Shown: positions 24,445-34,728 of the stretch, piece after piece
Layout of the letters: every line of letters starts with the position of its first letter
How positions within the stretch are numbered: position 1 is the first letter of the stretch
DNA from: Symsagittifera roscoffensis
Taxonomy: Eukaryota; Xenacoelomorpha; Acoela; Convolutidae
NCBI RefSeq assembly: GCF_963678635.1
Contig: NC_087065.1
Span: 27,425,254-27,489,253, forward strand
Direction of reading: 5' to 3'
Length of the DNA: 64,000 nucleotides
Notes under the pieces: model-generated
Seen by the model: the letters and a program-made list of their open reading frames with translations, nothing else
Told to the model about the DNA's origin: nothing
Databases searched by the model: none
Translations under genes and position numbers: made by a program

Positions 24445-25014
24445 GACTTCCCCAGCTTGGCCTGCTGATTAGCAGCGCTCCTTATTGTCGCAATTCTAGA
24501 CGTCCAGAATCGTAGCAACACTGCTTGCTCGTAATCAAAGAAGTAATCACGTATGTCTTCATTTAGGAATGGATTGTACGCTATCCCTATGATCCCTGAC
24601 ACGTAACTGTAGGACTTCTTCCTGATCGGTCCACAGTATTCGCTGGATTTCGGCCTTGCTCCCATAGATTCCTTAGTGAGCCTCAGCCCTTTGTTTGAGA
24701 ATTTCCTGATTTTGTCTTTTTTCCTCATGGGTTCTAGCTCCACGGGTTCTTTCATGTTCACCCTCATTGGTTTGCTTTGATGCATTTCCAACAGTGCTAG
24801 CAAGAGTAAGGCTTTCGCTCGTTCATCGCCTTCTCCCAGCATCTTGACACAGGTGCTCAAGGCTGGCACTGATATTTGCTCTATCATGAACTGGATGAAA
24901 CAGAGAGCGTCTCTCCGCTTCGCGCACGCTACTGCTGCTTCCCTCTGAATCATATTCCCCGCGAGTCAGTCCGATCATGCACCAGGCGAACCGCAGCTGT
25001 AATTCAGTTCTCAC
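24429..25014 (-). pseudogene. Giant element ORF2, segment g (unknown)
   Basis: Frame 24953-24429 (174 aa), preceded by a short shifted frame 25014-24823 that appears to carry the upstream residues (ELQLRFAWCMIGLTRGE). It contains a helical stretch (EQISVPALSTCVKMLGEG), a basic patch and YEQAVLLRFW. No recognised family. Confidence 0.45.
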
Positions 25015-26276
25015 GTAAGGCGTGTCCCATATGCCTTCTGCTTGAGGGTGGTGCCTTGCATCATGGTCACCAGGTAACCTTCCATGGCACTTTTGTCTTC
25101 CAGAGCCATTAGGTGTCCTCTGACCGAGTTTCTGTACTCCAACATCTCCATGTATCCACCGGCGGGTTCCTCTATTGATACAGTCTCCGTCAGTGTCAGT
25201 CGGTTATATTCCACAGGAACTAGTTGTCCTACGACACTTCCCTTTCCGTGGCTCATGGGAGACGGTTTAAAGTCTTTCATGGTATTCTCCCCACATTGGC
25301 TGAGTATTTCCATTTCCAATGTTGCTCCAGTCAAAGTGCGGTCACTCCGTTTGGATTTATAACCTGTTGATTTTATCCCTGCCATGAGAATGGGTGGCAC
25401 CATCGCTACATCAGTCAACATTCTGTCTGTGCCAGGCAATCGATCATCACCTTCCCCAAATCCATAGCTTTGTCGACTCGTTTTCTTTTTCGCTGAGTTG
25501 ACAGCTTTTATCGAGATTTCAGCATCTACCTTAGTCTTTCCCCCTTTCCTCAATACCACTTTGCTGCCCAGCTTCATCTTCATTTCATTGATCTTATTGA
25601 TCACCAATTTCGATCGCATTGTTCCTTTCTTGGTTCTCGGCAGATATACCACTTCTCATTTATCTTCTTGCGGCGTCATCTTGATAGAAGAGTTTGCCTC
25701 ACTTTCGTCAGTGGCTGAGTCGATCAACAACTCACTCAATCTCCTTTCACACTCGTCGAGTTTGCCAAGGACTTCCCGCATTAGTGGTCGGTTGAGACCT
25801 ACTTTCAAGATGGACTGAGTTCCGTAGCTCTGAACTACTATCCAGAGTTCTTCCATGAAGGCCACTCTGTCCAATCTACATCCCGTCCTATTTTAATGGT
25901 CTCGGTGATACACCTCCCACTCTTCTTCGGGTAACGTTCCCAAGAAGGGAACTTTGGCAGCGCCTTCTATCCTTCTTCTCCTTGGTGATTCCATAAGGAG
26001 TCTTTGTTCTCTGTCCTTAGAATTGCCCGGAGAGCTGCTCTCCGGCAAATCCCGGTTCATTTCCACAAAAGTCGACGGAGGTTCCAGGGTCGAAGTACCT
26101 TCGTTTGCTGGTTCAGTCGTTTCCAACGCGTCTGCGTTGTTTTCAAAGTCACTGCGGAAATTTAAATCTAGACTGGATTTTCCTCCTGTCGATGCCTTAT
26201 CGTCCTCCTTCTCAGATTGATCGGGATCCGGTTGCATAGTTTCTTCCGATCGACGGCTTCCTCCCCTGCCCATCAT
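25011..26276 (-). pseudogene. Giant element ORF2, segment f (charged, unknown)
   Basis: A single minus-strand frame interrupted by stops at about 25893 and 25656. The first part is acidic and rich in Ser/Thr/Pro/Glu and looks disordered. The middle has a helical stretch (LGKLDECERRLSELLID), and the last part (213 aa) is basic. No known domain. The frame is shifted relative to 27732-26212. Confidence 0.5.
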
Positions 26277-27732
26277 CTCCTTCTGATCTATTTTTTGAAT
26301 TTGAGGGCCCTTGCTGTTCAGTTCTGGCCCCTTCCGGAATTTTCAATATGATTAGCCTGCCGGCTGGTTGATCTTCCTCCTCTCCATAGACTATTTTGAT
26401 CTCCTCATAGCCGAAGGGTGCTAGGAAGGTTCTCGTCCGTAGCGTTCCTTCCACCGTTAACCCTGGTTTCACAACCGTCAAAATCAGAGAGGCCTCAGGT
26501 AATTTAGCTCTACCTCTCATCCTCATAGGCGCCCATTTCAGTTCTGCCCACTCCTTGTCAAATGCTCCAGGCTTCGGAGTCGCGGCATTGCTTATTCGCC
26601 TTCACGTCGCTTGATCCATGTAAGCTAATCGCGTGTACTGTAACACTGCGGCATTCCTGCCCACAAAACACGGATCCACCGTTTCCGAGAATTTTGCTAC
26701 CCTCCTTTCATTGGTCTCAAACACTCTCAGCCTAGGAGTTTTCACTACGGAGACTGCTTCGAGCAACATCCTTCTTATCAGAAGGAATTCAGGGATTTCC
26801 TCCGGCAATTTCTTGTAATCACCCCAGCCTTTCGTCTCTTCTCTTACTTTATGGTATGCTGTAGTGAGACGAGGAATTCTTGTTATCTCACCATTTGTCT
26901 TGTCATAGGGCCTTAGATTCCAGAGTTTCGGAAGTACTTCAATGTGCCCTCTCTCCACTTCTCCCATGCGATCACGAAAGTGATCGTCGAAGTTGACCAC
27001 CGTCATTTTTGGCTCCGATATCTTTCCAAACAACAGATCTTCGCTCATGAGTGCTCTCAACACGTGCTGCTCACACCAGTTCAGCACACTCCCGTCCACC
27101 GCTGATATGAGGTTCAGGTGCAGCACCGACCTCCTGTATGCTTCCACCTTAACATCAGGGAACGCAAACGTGACTGCTGGTCCATAGATTACCGTCACAA
27201 ACTCCGTAGCTCCTCTGATCAACGCTAAGGGATTGGTCCTCATAGCCAAGCTTAGATCCGTTAGCAGGGGCATGCCCCCGACATGTTGTCTCACGTCTTC
27301 CTCCCTCTCAATCGTCTCATCCTCGCCTGTTCCAACGCGATTCTGCTGCAGGAGGTACTGGATAAGAGTATGTCTCAAATCTCTTATCTTGTTCCAAGAA
27401 TCCGTGGCTTTCTTCACGTCGACATTTCTCACGTTCTCTCTCATCTGCTCTGGATAGCGCGTCAAATTCATCAGCCCTCCCAAGTTTCCATGCGTTATTG
27501 CAATCAACGTTAGAAGTCCATCTAATCGCAGGTTTTGAATTCCTTCGGTGAGCAGCACAACCGGTACCTTTACGAAGTTTTCTGCTCCAAACGCCACGAA
27601 CAAGGCTAGTATTTCAACGATTGATACTTCCACTACTGCTTGGAGGAATTCCTTTATCATATATTGAGAGAGTTTTGGGTAGACTTTCGCCAAGAAGTAC
27701 GCGGTCCATCCGGCTCCCAGTCCTTCCAGCAT
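26212..27732 (-). pseudogene. Giant element ORF2, segment e (about 505 codons with one stop)
   Basis: The longest frame in ORF2: 376 aa open from 27732, one TGA at 26602-26604, then the same frame to 26212. The N-terminal part is rich in helices, with a hydrophobic run (VVEVSIVEILALFVAFGAE, about residues 32-50) that could be a membrane or packing helix. The middle has LNLISAVDG and NWCEQHVLRALMSEDLLFG. The end after the stop includes PASL-type beta-like stretches. I recognise no family. Confidence 0.55.
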
Positions 27733-28079
27733 GCTATCAGTCCGTTCAAAGCCTTCTTCCCCCTTCCCCTTCTGAGTCCAGAAGGTTTCCAGGGTGAACC
27801 TGGCCGAAAAAACTGAGGAAAAACAGCCGAGTTTGTGAACAGAATGTGCCTGTTTACAAACTCGGCTGCCTTTTCCTCAGCACTTTCGGCCAGGTTCACC
27901 TCCTTCACTAGATAGGCATGGATCTTCCTGATCATCATTGGGCCTAGCTCAAAAGCATCCGCACCCAATGCCCCTACTCTGAATTGGTTCTCAAAACCAT
28001 CGCTTCCAAGTGAGCTCTGATACCCTTGGAGTTCTTTTTTCTCTCTCCTTCCTCCTTTATGTCCATTCCTCGGAACCAT
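27657..28079 (-). pseudogene. Giant element ORF2, segment d, broken by inverted duplication
   Basis: A shifted frame continues ORF2 (GALGADAFELGPMMIRKIHAYL, then a Glu/Lys-rich helix) until about 27850. There a roughly 50-bp inverted copy of the local sequence is inserted and the reading frame is lost. Segment e resumes in a third frame at 27732. Unknown function. Confidence 0.5.
27793..27900. repeat. Perfect-looking 50-bp inverted repeat (hairpin) inside ORF2
   Basis: The left arm at about 27793-27842 (GGTGAACCTGGCCGAAA...) is the near-exact reverse complement of the right arm at about 27850-27900 (...TTTCGGCCAGGTTCACC), with a loop of about 7 bases. The arms differ by a few single-base changes. 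This looks like a foldback template-switch duplication and explains the local frameshift. Confidence 0.85.
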
Positions 28080-28915
28080 AAACCATTCGATATCGCCCTA
28101 ATTACTCGATGGTCGTAATCTATTCCTGGCGTCAACTTGAGCTGTCGACTGAAGTTGGAAAGTTCCAACCCCATCACTTTGCCCAACACTAGCATGTGTA
28201 GTGAATGTTCCTTGAATCCTCTCACCGCAATCGAGATATCCGACCACGTCGCAGGTAGTTCAGCCCTGAGTGGTCTCAGATTCTCCGTTTCTATCTCGCG
28301 ATTTATGGCCGATATGATCACATCATAATTCCCTTCCGAGAGCAAAGCATACAGGAACTTTAGTCCATCCGGGAGACGTGCATACCCCAGAAACAACGCG
28401 AACACGGCTCTCGGTGTTATCTTGGTGAAAGAACCTTCTTTCAGGGTATCCACTACTTCACCCATTGACTGGAGGATATCTTTTATTGCTGGCCATACAG
28501 CGGCTTCGGCTGTCGTAGGCTCTCTGAGTCTGCTCAGGAAACCTCTGCTGTGTAGATGGTCATTAATGCCAGCGAACACAATTGTGATTGGATTCATATC
28601 TGTCTGCCTTTGGACTCCGATCGCCATCGACATGGATTGTGTTAGGTCCAGATCGACCGCTGCCAACATTATAACGTCCGGCCAAAACAGAGACTCGGAG
28701 GAATGTACGAAGTCTGAGTTCGCGACTATCATGATTTTGGCCTTCCTCATTTCTGCCTTGTCGTATGCAGCAAAGATGGTTTCGTCTTTCTTTATTGCCT
28801 GCAACCCACCGTATCTCTGAACATCACCCTCCTGAATCACTTGTTTTGGATATGCCCTTTCTTTCACATGGCCTGGGGGTGCTTTCACCTACCTGAACAT
28901 CTTCACATGTTGTCA
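27974..28915 (-). pseudogene. Giant element ORF2, segment c2, with GIND motif
   Basis: 304-aa open frame, in the same frame as 30550-28913 and separated from it only by two stop codons. It contains KAKIMIVANSDF, WPDVIMLAAVDLDL and ITIVFAGINDHLHSRGFL. The last is like block III (G-x-N-D) of SGNH hydrolases (28559-28570), with hydrophobic strands before it. No following D-x-x-H is evident, so it may be a second, degenerate SGNH-type fold or unrelated. Function unknown. Confidence 0.55.
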
Positions 28916-29419
28916 AATTGGTGCCCTCGTTGTCAGGAATCTTCCAGGTCTCTCTTCTCGATTTCCTTCATCGTGATTCAGTTTCACGTCTTGTAACGGT
29001 CTCGCAATCACTGGACCCATTGTATTGTTCGAGGGCAGTCCCTCTAGGTCGGCAAACCTCAAGGCAGTTGTAGAGCTGAAGTTTATGCCAGCAGCTATCA
29101 ACCAGTCCACTCCTGTTATCGAGTACAGTCCGCTGACAGATAAGCTCGCTCTATTCAGCATCCTCATGGCATCTGCTGCAAAGCTCAAAGTCTGAAGATT
29201 CAGTTTCATCAGATCATCCTTATATAAATGCCAGGGAGAAGGTATGGGCCTCGACCACATCAGAGAGCTCCTGTTTGGGCATCGCTCTTCTCGACTGGTG
29301 CTCGTCGTCTCTGATCTCGTATCCGATCTAGAGGTGCTGGTCGTTTCCGCTGTCGGGTTGACAGGCCCCAGTCTTCGTCTAAGATTGATGGTTCTTCTCA
29401 AGGGCGCTTCCCCCAATCA
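28913..29419 (-). pseudogene. Giant element ORF2, Ser/Thr-Arg-rich linker
   Basis: It continues the same frame directly after the stop at 29417-29419 and runs to the stop at 28913. The first third is low-complexity (repeated TSTSR-type residues) and the remainder a mixed fold with no known family. Position: between the SGNH domain and segment c2. Confidence 0.5.
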
Positions 29420-30028
29420 ATCTTGTACGTCCGTTCTTTGCCCGGGTTCGCTAGAGCTTTGCGGCCTATAGATAGTCACGGCTGGGACCGCTCCCAGACG
29501 TGTTTCTACGTTAGGAGGCACAAATGTTGAAATTGCTGGTTTATTCGATGTCTCTTCCTTCTTCAGCACTCCCGTGTCAAAGAGTTCTTCTTCCATTTCA
29601 TCTAGTCGCTTTTGGAAGACTCTGTTCAACCAAGCTTGTCCCTCGATGCTGTCAAGGTGGATGCCGTCAGTAGTCAATCTGGCCTGATCCATAGCTCTCA
29701 GCTAATGCTCAATATCCATAAGGATCATCCTTCCGGCATTCCGACTTGTAAGATTCCTCAGGATGTTGTTCCACCTGATTACTCCTTCATTATGTCTCCT
29801 CCCTGCTGCTGTCAACATCTTCGTGCTCATTGGTACAGTGCAGACGGTCAGTACCGCGCAATTGAACTTCTGCCAGAGAGTAGTAAATAGGCACACTATC
29901 ATCGATTCCCATAGTGCCTCTTCCTCATCTGAGCTTCTCGAGATGTTGTTTGTCCCTACTAGAATCAAATTTTGGAGCACTCTGATCAAGCTGTCACCCA
30001 GTATCAGATGTGATGTCCCAAGTGGCGG
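29417..30028 (-). pseudogene. SGNH/GDSL-type hydrolase domain in ORF2
   Basis: In one minus-strand frame: GDS at 29990-29998 (block I, nucleophile Ser), GTNN at 29945-29956 (block III, G-x-N), a helix with HNEGVIRWNNIL, and DGIHLD at 29651-29668 (block V, catalytic D-x-x-H). Those blocks in that order define the SGNH hydrolase/esterase superfamily. Block I and block III are only about 12 residues apart, far closer than usual, so about 50 residues are probably deleted here. A TAG at 29700-29702 also interrupts the frame. The ancestral protein probably had esterase or lipase-like activity (inference); this copy cannot. Some CR1/L2-type LINEs and giant rotifer retroelements are known to carry esterases. 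Confidence 0.75.
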
Positions 30029-30550
30029 TTACTGCAGGTTTACTGCTGGGTTCCAGGTCACTCGATTGAAGCAGGCTCTCATATCCGTATCCGGAACTCC
30101 TGTGAAGTTATACTTCAACTGATTGTTCTTCTGTACATCAATCACTCGGGACACTTTCTTCGCCGGCATCCCTCGGATTTTCCTGTCTGGGATCTTAGAG
30201 CTCCTCGTTTGTAACGTTGCATCGCTAACTCCCTCTTTGGTCATCGCGTCTTGGGAGAGCTGTACTCTGCCCGTGTCGTCGGTTGTTCCATAGGGTGCAG
30301 TCACCCCGGAAACTAGCGCATTCTTGTTGGCCACTAGTCGTCCAGCTGTCTCTATCAGCTTCCTCATCGTCTGTTCCACGACTGGGTCACCTAAGGTATC
30401 ACTCGGGTCCGGGATTGTCACTCGATCAGTTGCAGCCGGGAGTCGCGTTTCTGTAGTCTGACTCATTTCTCGAGGCGTCAAGAGTTCCATCGGTGACTGC
30501 CCACGAGGAATATCCCTTATAGGTACTACTTTTTCTACGGCTGCCGTCAA
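30029..30550 (-). pseudogene. Giant element ORF2, N-terminal linker
   Basis: 173-aa open frame in register with the SGNH domain; only the TAA at 30027-30029 separates them. Polar, Thr/Arg/Asp-rich, with a basic patch (KIPDRKIRGMPAKKVSRV) just before the hydrolase. No family recognised. It has the look of a disordered linker leading into the domain. Confidence 0.5.
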
Positions 30551-30977
30551 CGACAGACGCTCCGAAAGCTGCTTGTATTCTCACCTCAAGCGTTCTATCT
30601 CTTCACCCTGCTTCTTGTTGCAGTCTTCAAACAACTTCCTCCACATATCCTTATCTTCCTCTATTGTGAGCATGGCTCCTTTCCAGTCGTCTCCAGCTCG
30701 TCTTTCATCCCATCTAGATCTTGCATGGTTTTGTTCTTTTGAACCTTCTCTTCTACTCTCTCTCTCTCTCTCTTTGGTGGTACAGCTACTCTCAGTTGTG
30801 AACTAGACGAGGCAGCCTCGCTGTTCATTTCCTGATGCATTCATCTCAGTCCAGGCATAGGCTTGGTGGGCAAGGGCATCTCACCTGGTTGGTAGGTCCT
30901 CAAACTTCCCAATCCAGGCTCGTTCGCCAAGTCACTCCCTGAGAGAGCCCCGTTTCTCCACCTCATCACTCTCATGT
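30551..30977 (-). pseudogene. Giant element ORF2, decayed stretch with (CT)n tract
   Basis: Frameshifted sequence between the ORF2 start and the linker. In the plus copy the equivalent of 30900-30977 is intact (57640-57740: MRVMRWRNGALSGS), which proves it was coding. A CT dinucleotide run at about 30757-30773 (GA on the coding strand) would make a Glu-Arg run and is a likely slippage site. Confidence 0.5.
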
Positions 30978-31196
30978 TCAATGGTCTAGCACTCCTCTTA
31001 CTCCGTATGCTACCGTCAATAGAAATTCCATGGGGCGGTCCCCAGGGTTGTCATGCCCCAAGATATTTATCAAGGCGGTCAGCAACATGACTACCTCTGG
31101 GTCCTCCAGAGCGAAGTCTCGATCCATTAGCTTACGATAGATCGCATCTACCATCGGTCCTTCATATGCCTCTGCCAGGTCCATCAATTCATCCAT
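30978..31196 (-). pseudogene. Giant element ORF2, N-terminus
   Basis: Starts with ATG at 31196-31194 and is open for 72 aa (MDELMDLAEAY..., VMLLTALINILGHDN). The plus copy has the same protein from 57462 with ATG six codons further upstream, so the start of this ORF is conserved at the same distance after the macro-like domain. The composition is helical and hydrophobic in the middle. No family recognised. It ends by frameshift at GVLDH-stop. Confidence 0.65.
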
Positions 31197-31596
31197 GTTG
31201 AAATTGTCCTTCTCTTTCGGGTTGGACTTGATTATTGATTCAACAATTTGAACTCAAGTGAGTGATTAAATGATCAATCAGGATCTAGAAAAGAGGTCAC
31301 GAATATCACATTTGTCAACTTTTCACTAGTTTTGTATTAAAATTTCTTCAAAACAATCAGATAAAAAGATTTTAATCCTAAAAGTTATAAAAATCAATCA
31401 GTCTCTAAAATTTTGGAATTCGACCTAAGATTGGACAGTCCAAACTTCGGATCTATTCCTAAGATTGTCATTCAGTTTCTCATGGTCACTCTTTCTTCTT
31501 ACCCTTATGTCTTAATAACATATCACATAAAATGACATAACACATATCACACACAACACACATTTAGTATGACGCCCCCCTGTATGCCACCTAAAC
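31197..31596 (-). other. Spacer between macro-like ORF and ORF2, possible splice acceptor
   Basis: AT-rich, no gene. On the minus strand CTCTTTTCTAG ends at 31285, and the plus copy has CCTTTTTTCTAG ending at 57394. A pyrimidine run followed by AG, kept in both copies just before the ORF2 start, would suit a 3' splice site for a spliced ORF2 mRNA. The spacer is about 400 bp here but about 90 bp in the plus copy. Confidence 0.45.
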
Positions 31597-32790
31597 TCAG
31601 CATATAATTAAGTAATATTTCTTATGCAAATATACATGTATATTAGTATCAGAGAAGATTACGTGTAGTTCCCGTGGATGCAGTCGTCCTCTGTTCGGAT
31701 TGTACACTGGAAGCAAAAGCTCCTTCACTTCCCTTTCCACGAAAAAGTCTCTCAATCTCGTCAAGGACAAGACTAGGTTTTCCGGGTCCACGTGCCGCTT
31801 CTCCGTCGCCATCGTCACCAAGAAGCATAGGTAATTTCCCGGCATCTGCGACGCCGCCGGAGGCAAGGCTGCTACGCCCCCTATTCCTGGTCTTTGCTTC
31901 CAAAGGAATTCTATGTTTTTATATTCTCTCTTAAAATCTGCTGCAAGCGCTGTCTTGAAACTCATGTCTGCTGTGATCGCTATCGCACAGGTTCTATTTG
32001 TGAGTATAAAATCGCTATCTGTATGTATTATGCTACTTGAATATTCATTTGGTAAGTTAAAATATGACTCAACTATCCTCCTTATGTCCGGTTTCTTAGG
32101 GTCCTCGCCTGTTTCCGCTTCTAAATCCCCTGTTTTTCTTGCTATTCTCAATTTTTCCATTAATAAATTTTCCGTGTGGGTAAGTCCTACCCCCACTCCC
32201 CGGACAAAAATATCCATCGACGTCCCCGTCGATCGCATACCGGATATCAAGTCGAGATTGGAAGCCGGAATGAGTAGTCGCCCTTCCTCAGCAGCCCAGG
32301 AAGGATCTTCTCGTTCGGTTTTCCTGTATTTCATGCTTTCACGATCTACATCTTGAATCGTGACACTGATCTCCTCGATCCATTCCTCGCCGTGATCATC
32401 GACTATGTCAATGTCCTGTAGCACAGTTATATCTTCTAGACCTACTACTTCTTCCACTATCTTCTTCAGACCTATCCTACCCACTACAAAGTCGTCACCG
32501 TAAGGGTTATATTTCTTCTTGATTCCTGTCCTGTCATTCTGTCGAGTCTGTATCGTGAACGGAAGATCCGGTTCCAAATTCTTGGGAACCTCCCCTTGTT
32601 CAGGGTCTTGCCAGTCCTCCTCTGCGTAGAGTAAGGTTTCTTCATCCGCTTCAATCACCTCGTTTGGATCCAGGTTCAATGGTGGACTTGTTCCTTCCTC
32701 TACGACTTCATTCCCATCGTTCTTTTCCATGGTGCCCTTCTCGTTGACCTCACAGGCAGGGTCCATCATCAAGTAATCCCCCTCCTTCAT
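31597..32790 (-). pseudogene. Acidic protein with C-terminal macro-like domain
   Basis: 397-aa open frame, the continuation of pol after the integrase. Residues 1-240 are acidic and probably disordered. Residues about 250-390 fit a macro (A1pp) fold of the TARG1/OARD1 or Appr-1-p type: a strand-plus-loop TCAIAITADMSF, then KTALAADFKREY, a strand YLCFLVT, a helix LSLTRLRDF, LLLPVYNPNRGRLHPREL, and a final strand. Position and order match macro domains; the usual G-C-G loop is replaced by N-P-N-R-G. Compared with the plus copy, 4 residues (YALV) are missing after HPREL and about 38 near residue 137. Activity cannot be inferred. Known macro domains bind or hydrolyse ADP-ribose. Confidence 0.6.
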
Positions 32791-33115
32791 GTCTGCAGGT
32801 ATACACCAATCTTCTGTCGACGTGTTATGTGGCTTAGTGTTTTCGTAATGAGCGGCTCAGCAAGTACTGGGTCTATAATAGCGTCCCTCCTGGTGCACTT
32901 CCGCAATCATGAAGGGTCCCTCCATTTTTTAGGAGATTTTTTGTTCCTTTCGGTAGTATAACGTTCTGAAATACCCCTACGTAGTCTCCTACCGAGTAAG
33001 CTTTTGCACCAGCTGCTCTCTTGTCGAATCTTTTCCTCTGCCTTGCCTGCGCTTGCTGAGTATTTCGTCTACACAAGTCGTTCAACTCTTGCTGACGTCT
33101 AATCACATCCCTCAC
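32791..33115 (-). pseudogene. Integrase C-terminal region (GPF module, broken)
   Basis: Residues RRQQELNDLCRRN..., KFDKRAAGAKAYSVGDYV match the region that leads into the integrase GPY/F module in gypsy elements. In the plus copy it reads on to WRGPFMI; here a frameshift after FQNVILP destroys it (NGGTLHDCG). Confidence 0.7.
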
Positions 33116-34032
33116 GTAGACCTGTGGAGAATTTTTCTTTCCCTCATACTCTGGGTAGAAAAGGTGAAGGGCAAAGACTTCTCGTGTCCGGTTAGCATCA
33201 TGTGTGGACTAACTCCGGTGGTGGAGTGTTGTGTGCTATTATAAGCTCCCATCACCTGTGGAAGGTATCTGTCCGAATAGGTCATGTACCTGGAACAAGA
33301 TACCCTCAGCATCGACACAAACGTTCGATTCTGCCTTTCCACTAAGCCATTCGTCTGGGGATGGTATGTCGTGGAGTGAGCTTGAGCAACCTGTGAGCGT
33401 CTCATTAGCTCTTTCGTGAGTTCTCATGCGAAAGCTGTTCCGTTATCCGATTGAAACGTCATCGGACAACCATGTCTCGCTATCCACGTGTTGATCAGGT
33501 GGTCGCACGTCTCTTCCGCTGAGGCAGTTATGCACGGCACGGCCTCTGCATACTCCGTGAAGTGATCTATCATGACCAAGACTTGATTATAACCACTGTC
33601 TGTCATGCATACCTTCTGGTGATCTATCTGCACCACCTTGTTGAATTCAGAAGACTCGATCGATTGTAAAGGAAATCGCAATTTTCTTGGATCCTTGACC
33701 TGTTGGCATGTCAGACACGCTTTTACCCACTTCTCGAATGCCTTTTTCATTCCAGGCCACTCAAAGCGCTTCAGGATCCTCTGACATACTTTGTCGATCC
33801 CCTGGTGGCCCATCTGATTATGCGATCTGAACAAAAGTTCTGTCTGATAGAGTTGCGGCAACACAATCGCGTTATACTTGTACAGGACTTTGTCTTCTTC
33901 TCTTCTCTTGGAAGCCACGATCCCGTCCTTGTTCAGATGTAACCTTCCCTCTTTCTGCATAAATACTGTCTCAGAATACGGTAACTGTCTTCCTCGAGGT
34001 CTCCTTTTGCCGGAGCACCATTTTCGATCCAC
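33112..34032 (-). pseudogene. Gypsy-type integrase (one in-frame stop)
   Basis: One minus-strand frame with a TGA at 33424-33426. HHCC zinc site: FRSHNQMGHQG...CLTCQ. Core: QIDHQKVCMTDSGYN (first D), FQSDNGTAF (second D), HPQTNGLVERQNRTF (E), with 35 residues between the second D and the E, the DD35E spacing of retroviral and gypsy integrases. It inserts cDNA into the genome. The stop falls between the second D and E, so this copy is dead. It follows the linker and RNase H, the normal gypsy order. Confidence 0.85.
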
Positions 34033-34056
34033 CTTTTCAGGTTGCTCGTCATGTGG

Positions 34057-34728
34057 TCATTCCTCTGCGTTCTTAGTAGGTCCGAGAGTCTGTATCTCGC
34101 CCTTCATCTGACTATTCAGCTCAATGGGCTGTTGCGTATCTTCTTCCATCTTAACGCACCAAATCTTTGCCAACGGCTGTGTTTCCTGTTCGAATGGCTG
34201 AAGATCAGTCCTGACTACCTCTTTTTGTGGCAACAGTTTTATCGAACGTTTCGATACCGCTTTTGTTTCCAGATCATCTGCTGCGTTATCAAAGACTCTT
34301 TCACCTGGTATGAGGTAGCGATCACTGTCAGGGTCTTGATATACCTCCCTGTCCAGATTCCTTGCTCGAGTCTCCACTAGCAGTGTGTGGATCGCTAGCT
34401 CTGACAGTTCCGACCCTGAGCTCGAGTCCCTGTCTGAGTATGTGTCAATTCCTGAGTTCCGGGAGTTGCCATCCATTGAAGAGTCTGCGATAGAGCACGT
34501 CCCCTCCTCCAGATCAGTTCTGTGCCTTCTTCGCATCCATCTGAACTCGCCGGACAAAACTTTATTCTCCAGGCCCTGTTTCTCCTCAGGAACTTTTTCA
34601 TATGCATCAGACTCCCCGGACAAACTTCCTTGTCCCGGTTGTTGATCTTGAACTCGCCGGTTCTCTCACCGTTCGTCTCCCCGGACAAACAATCTTGCAC
34701 CAGGTTTCGTTCAACCTTCTCACCTTCT
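34057..34728 (-). pseudogene. RNase H-integrase linker with LSGE repeats
   Basis: Acidic, Ser/Glu-rich segment between RNase H and integrase. It contains repeated LSGE units whose coding sequence TTTGTCCGGGGAG recurs about every 63-66 bp (near 34549, 34612 and 34678 on the complementary strand). It is unusually long for gypsy; no known domain. Frameshifted between two overlapping frames. Confidence 0.55.

Noticed and set aside
31597-32790. Envelope glycoprotein after integrase
   Set aside because: No signal peptide, no membrane anchor and few cysteines; the C-terminal part fits a macro fold far better.
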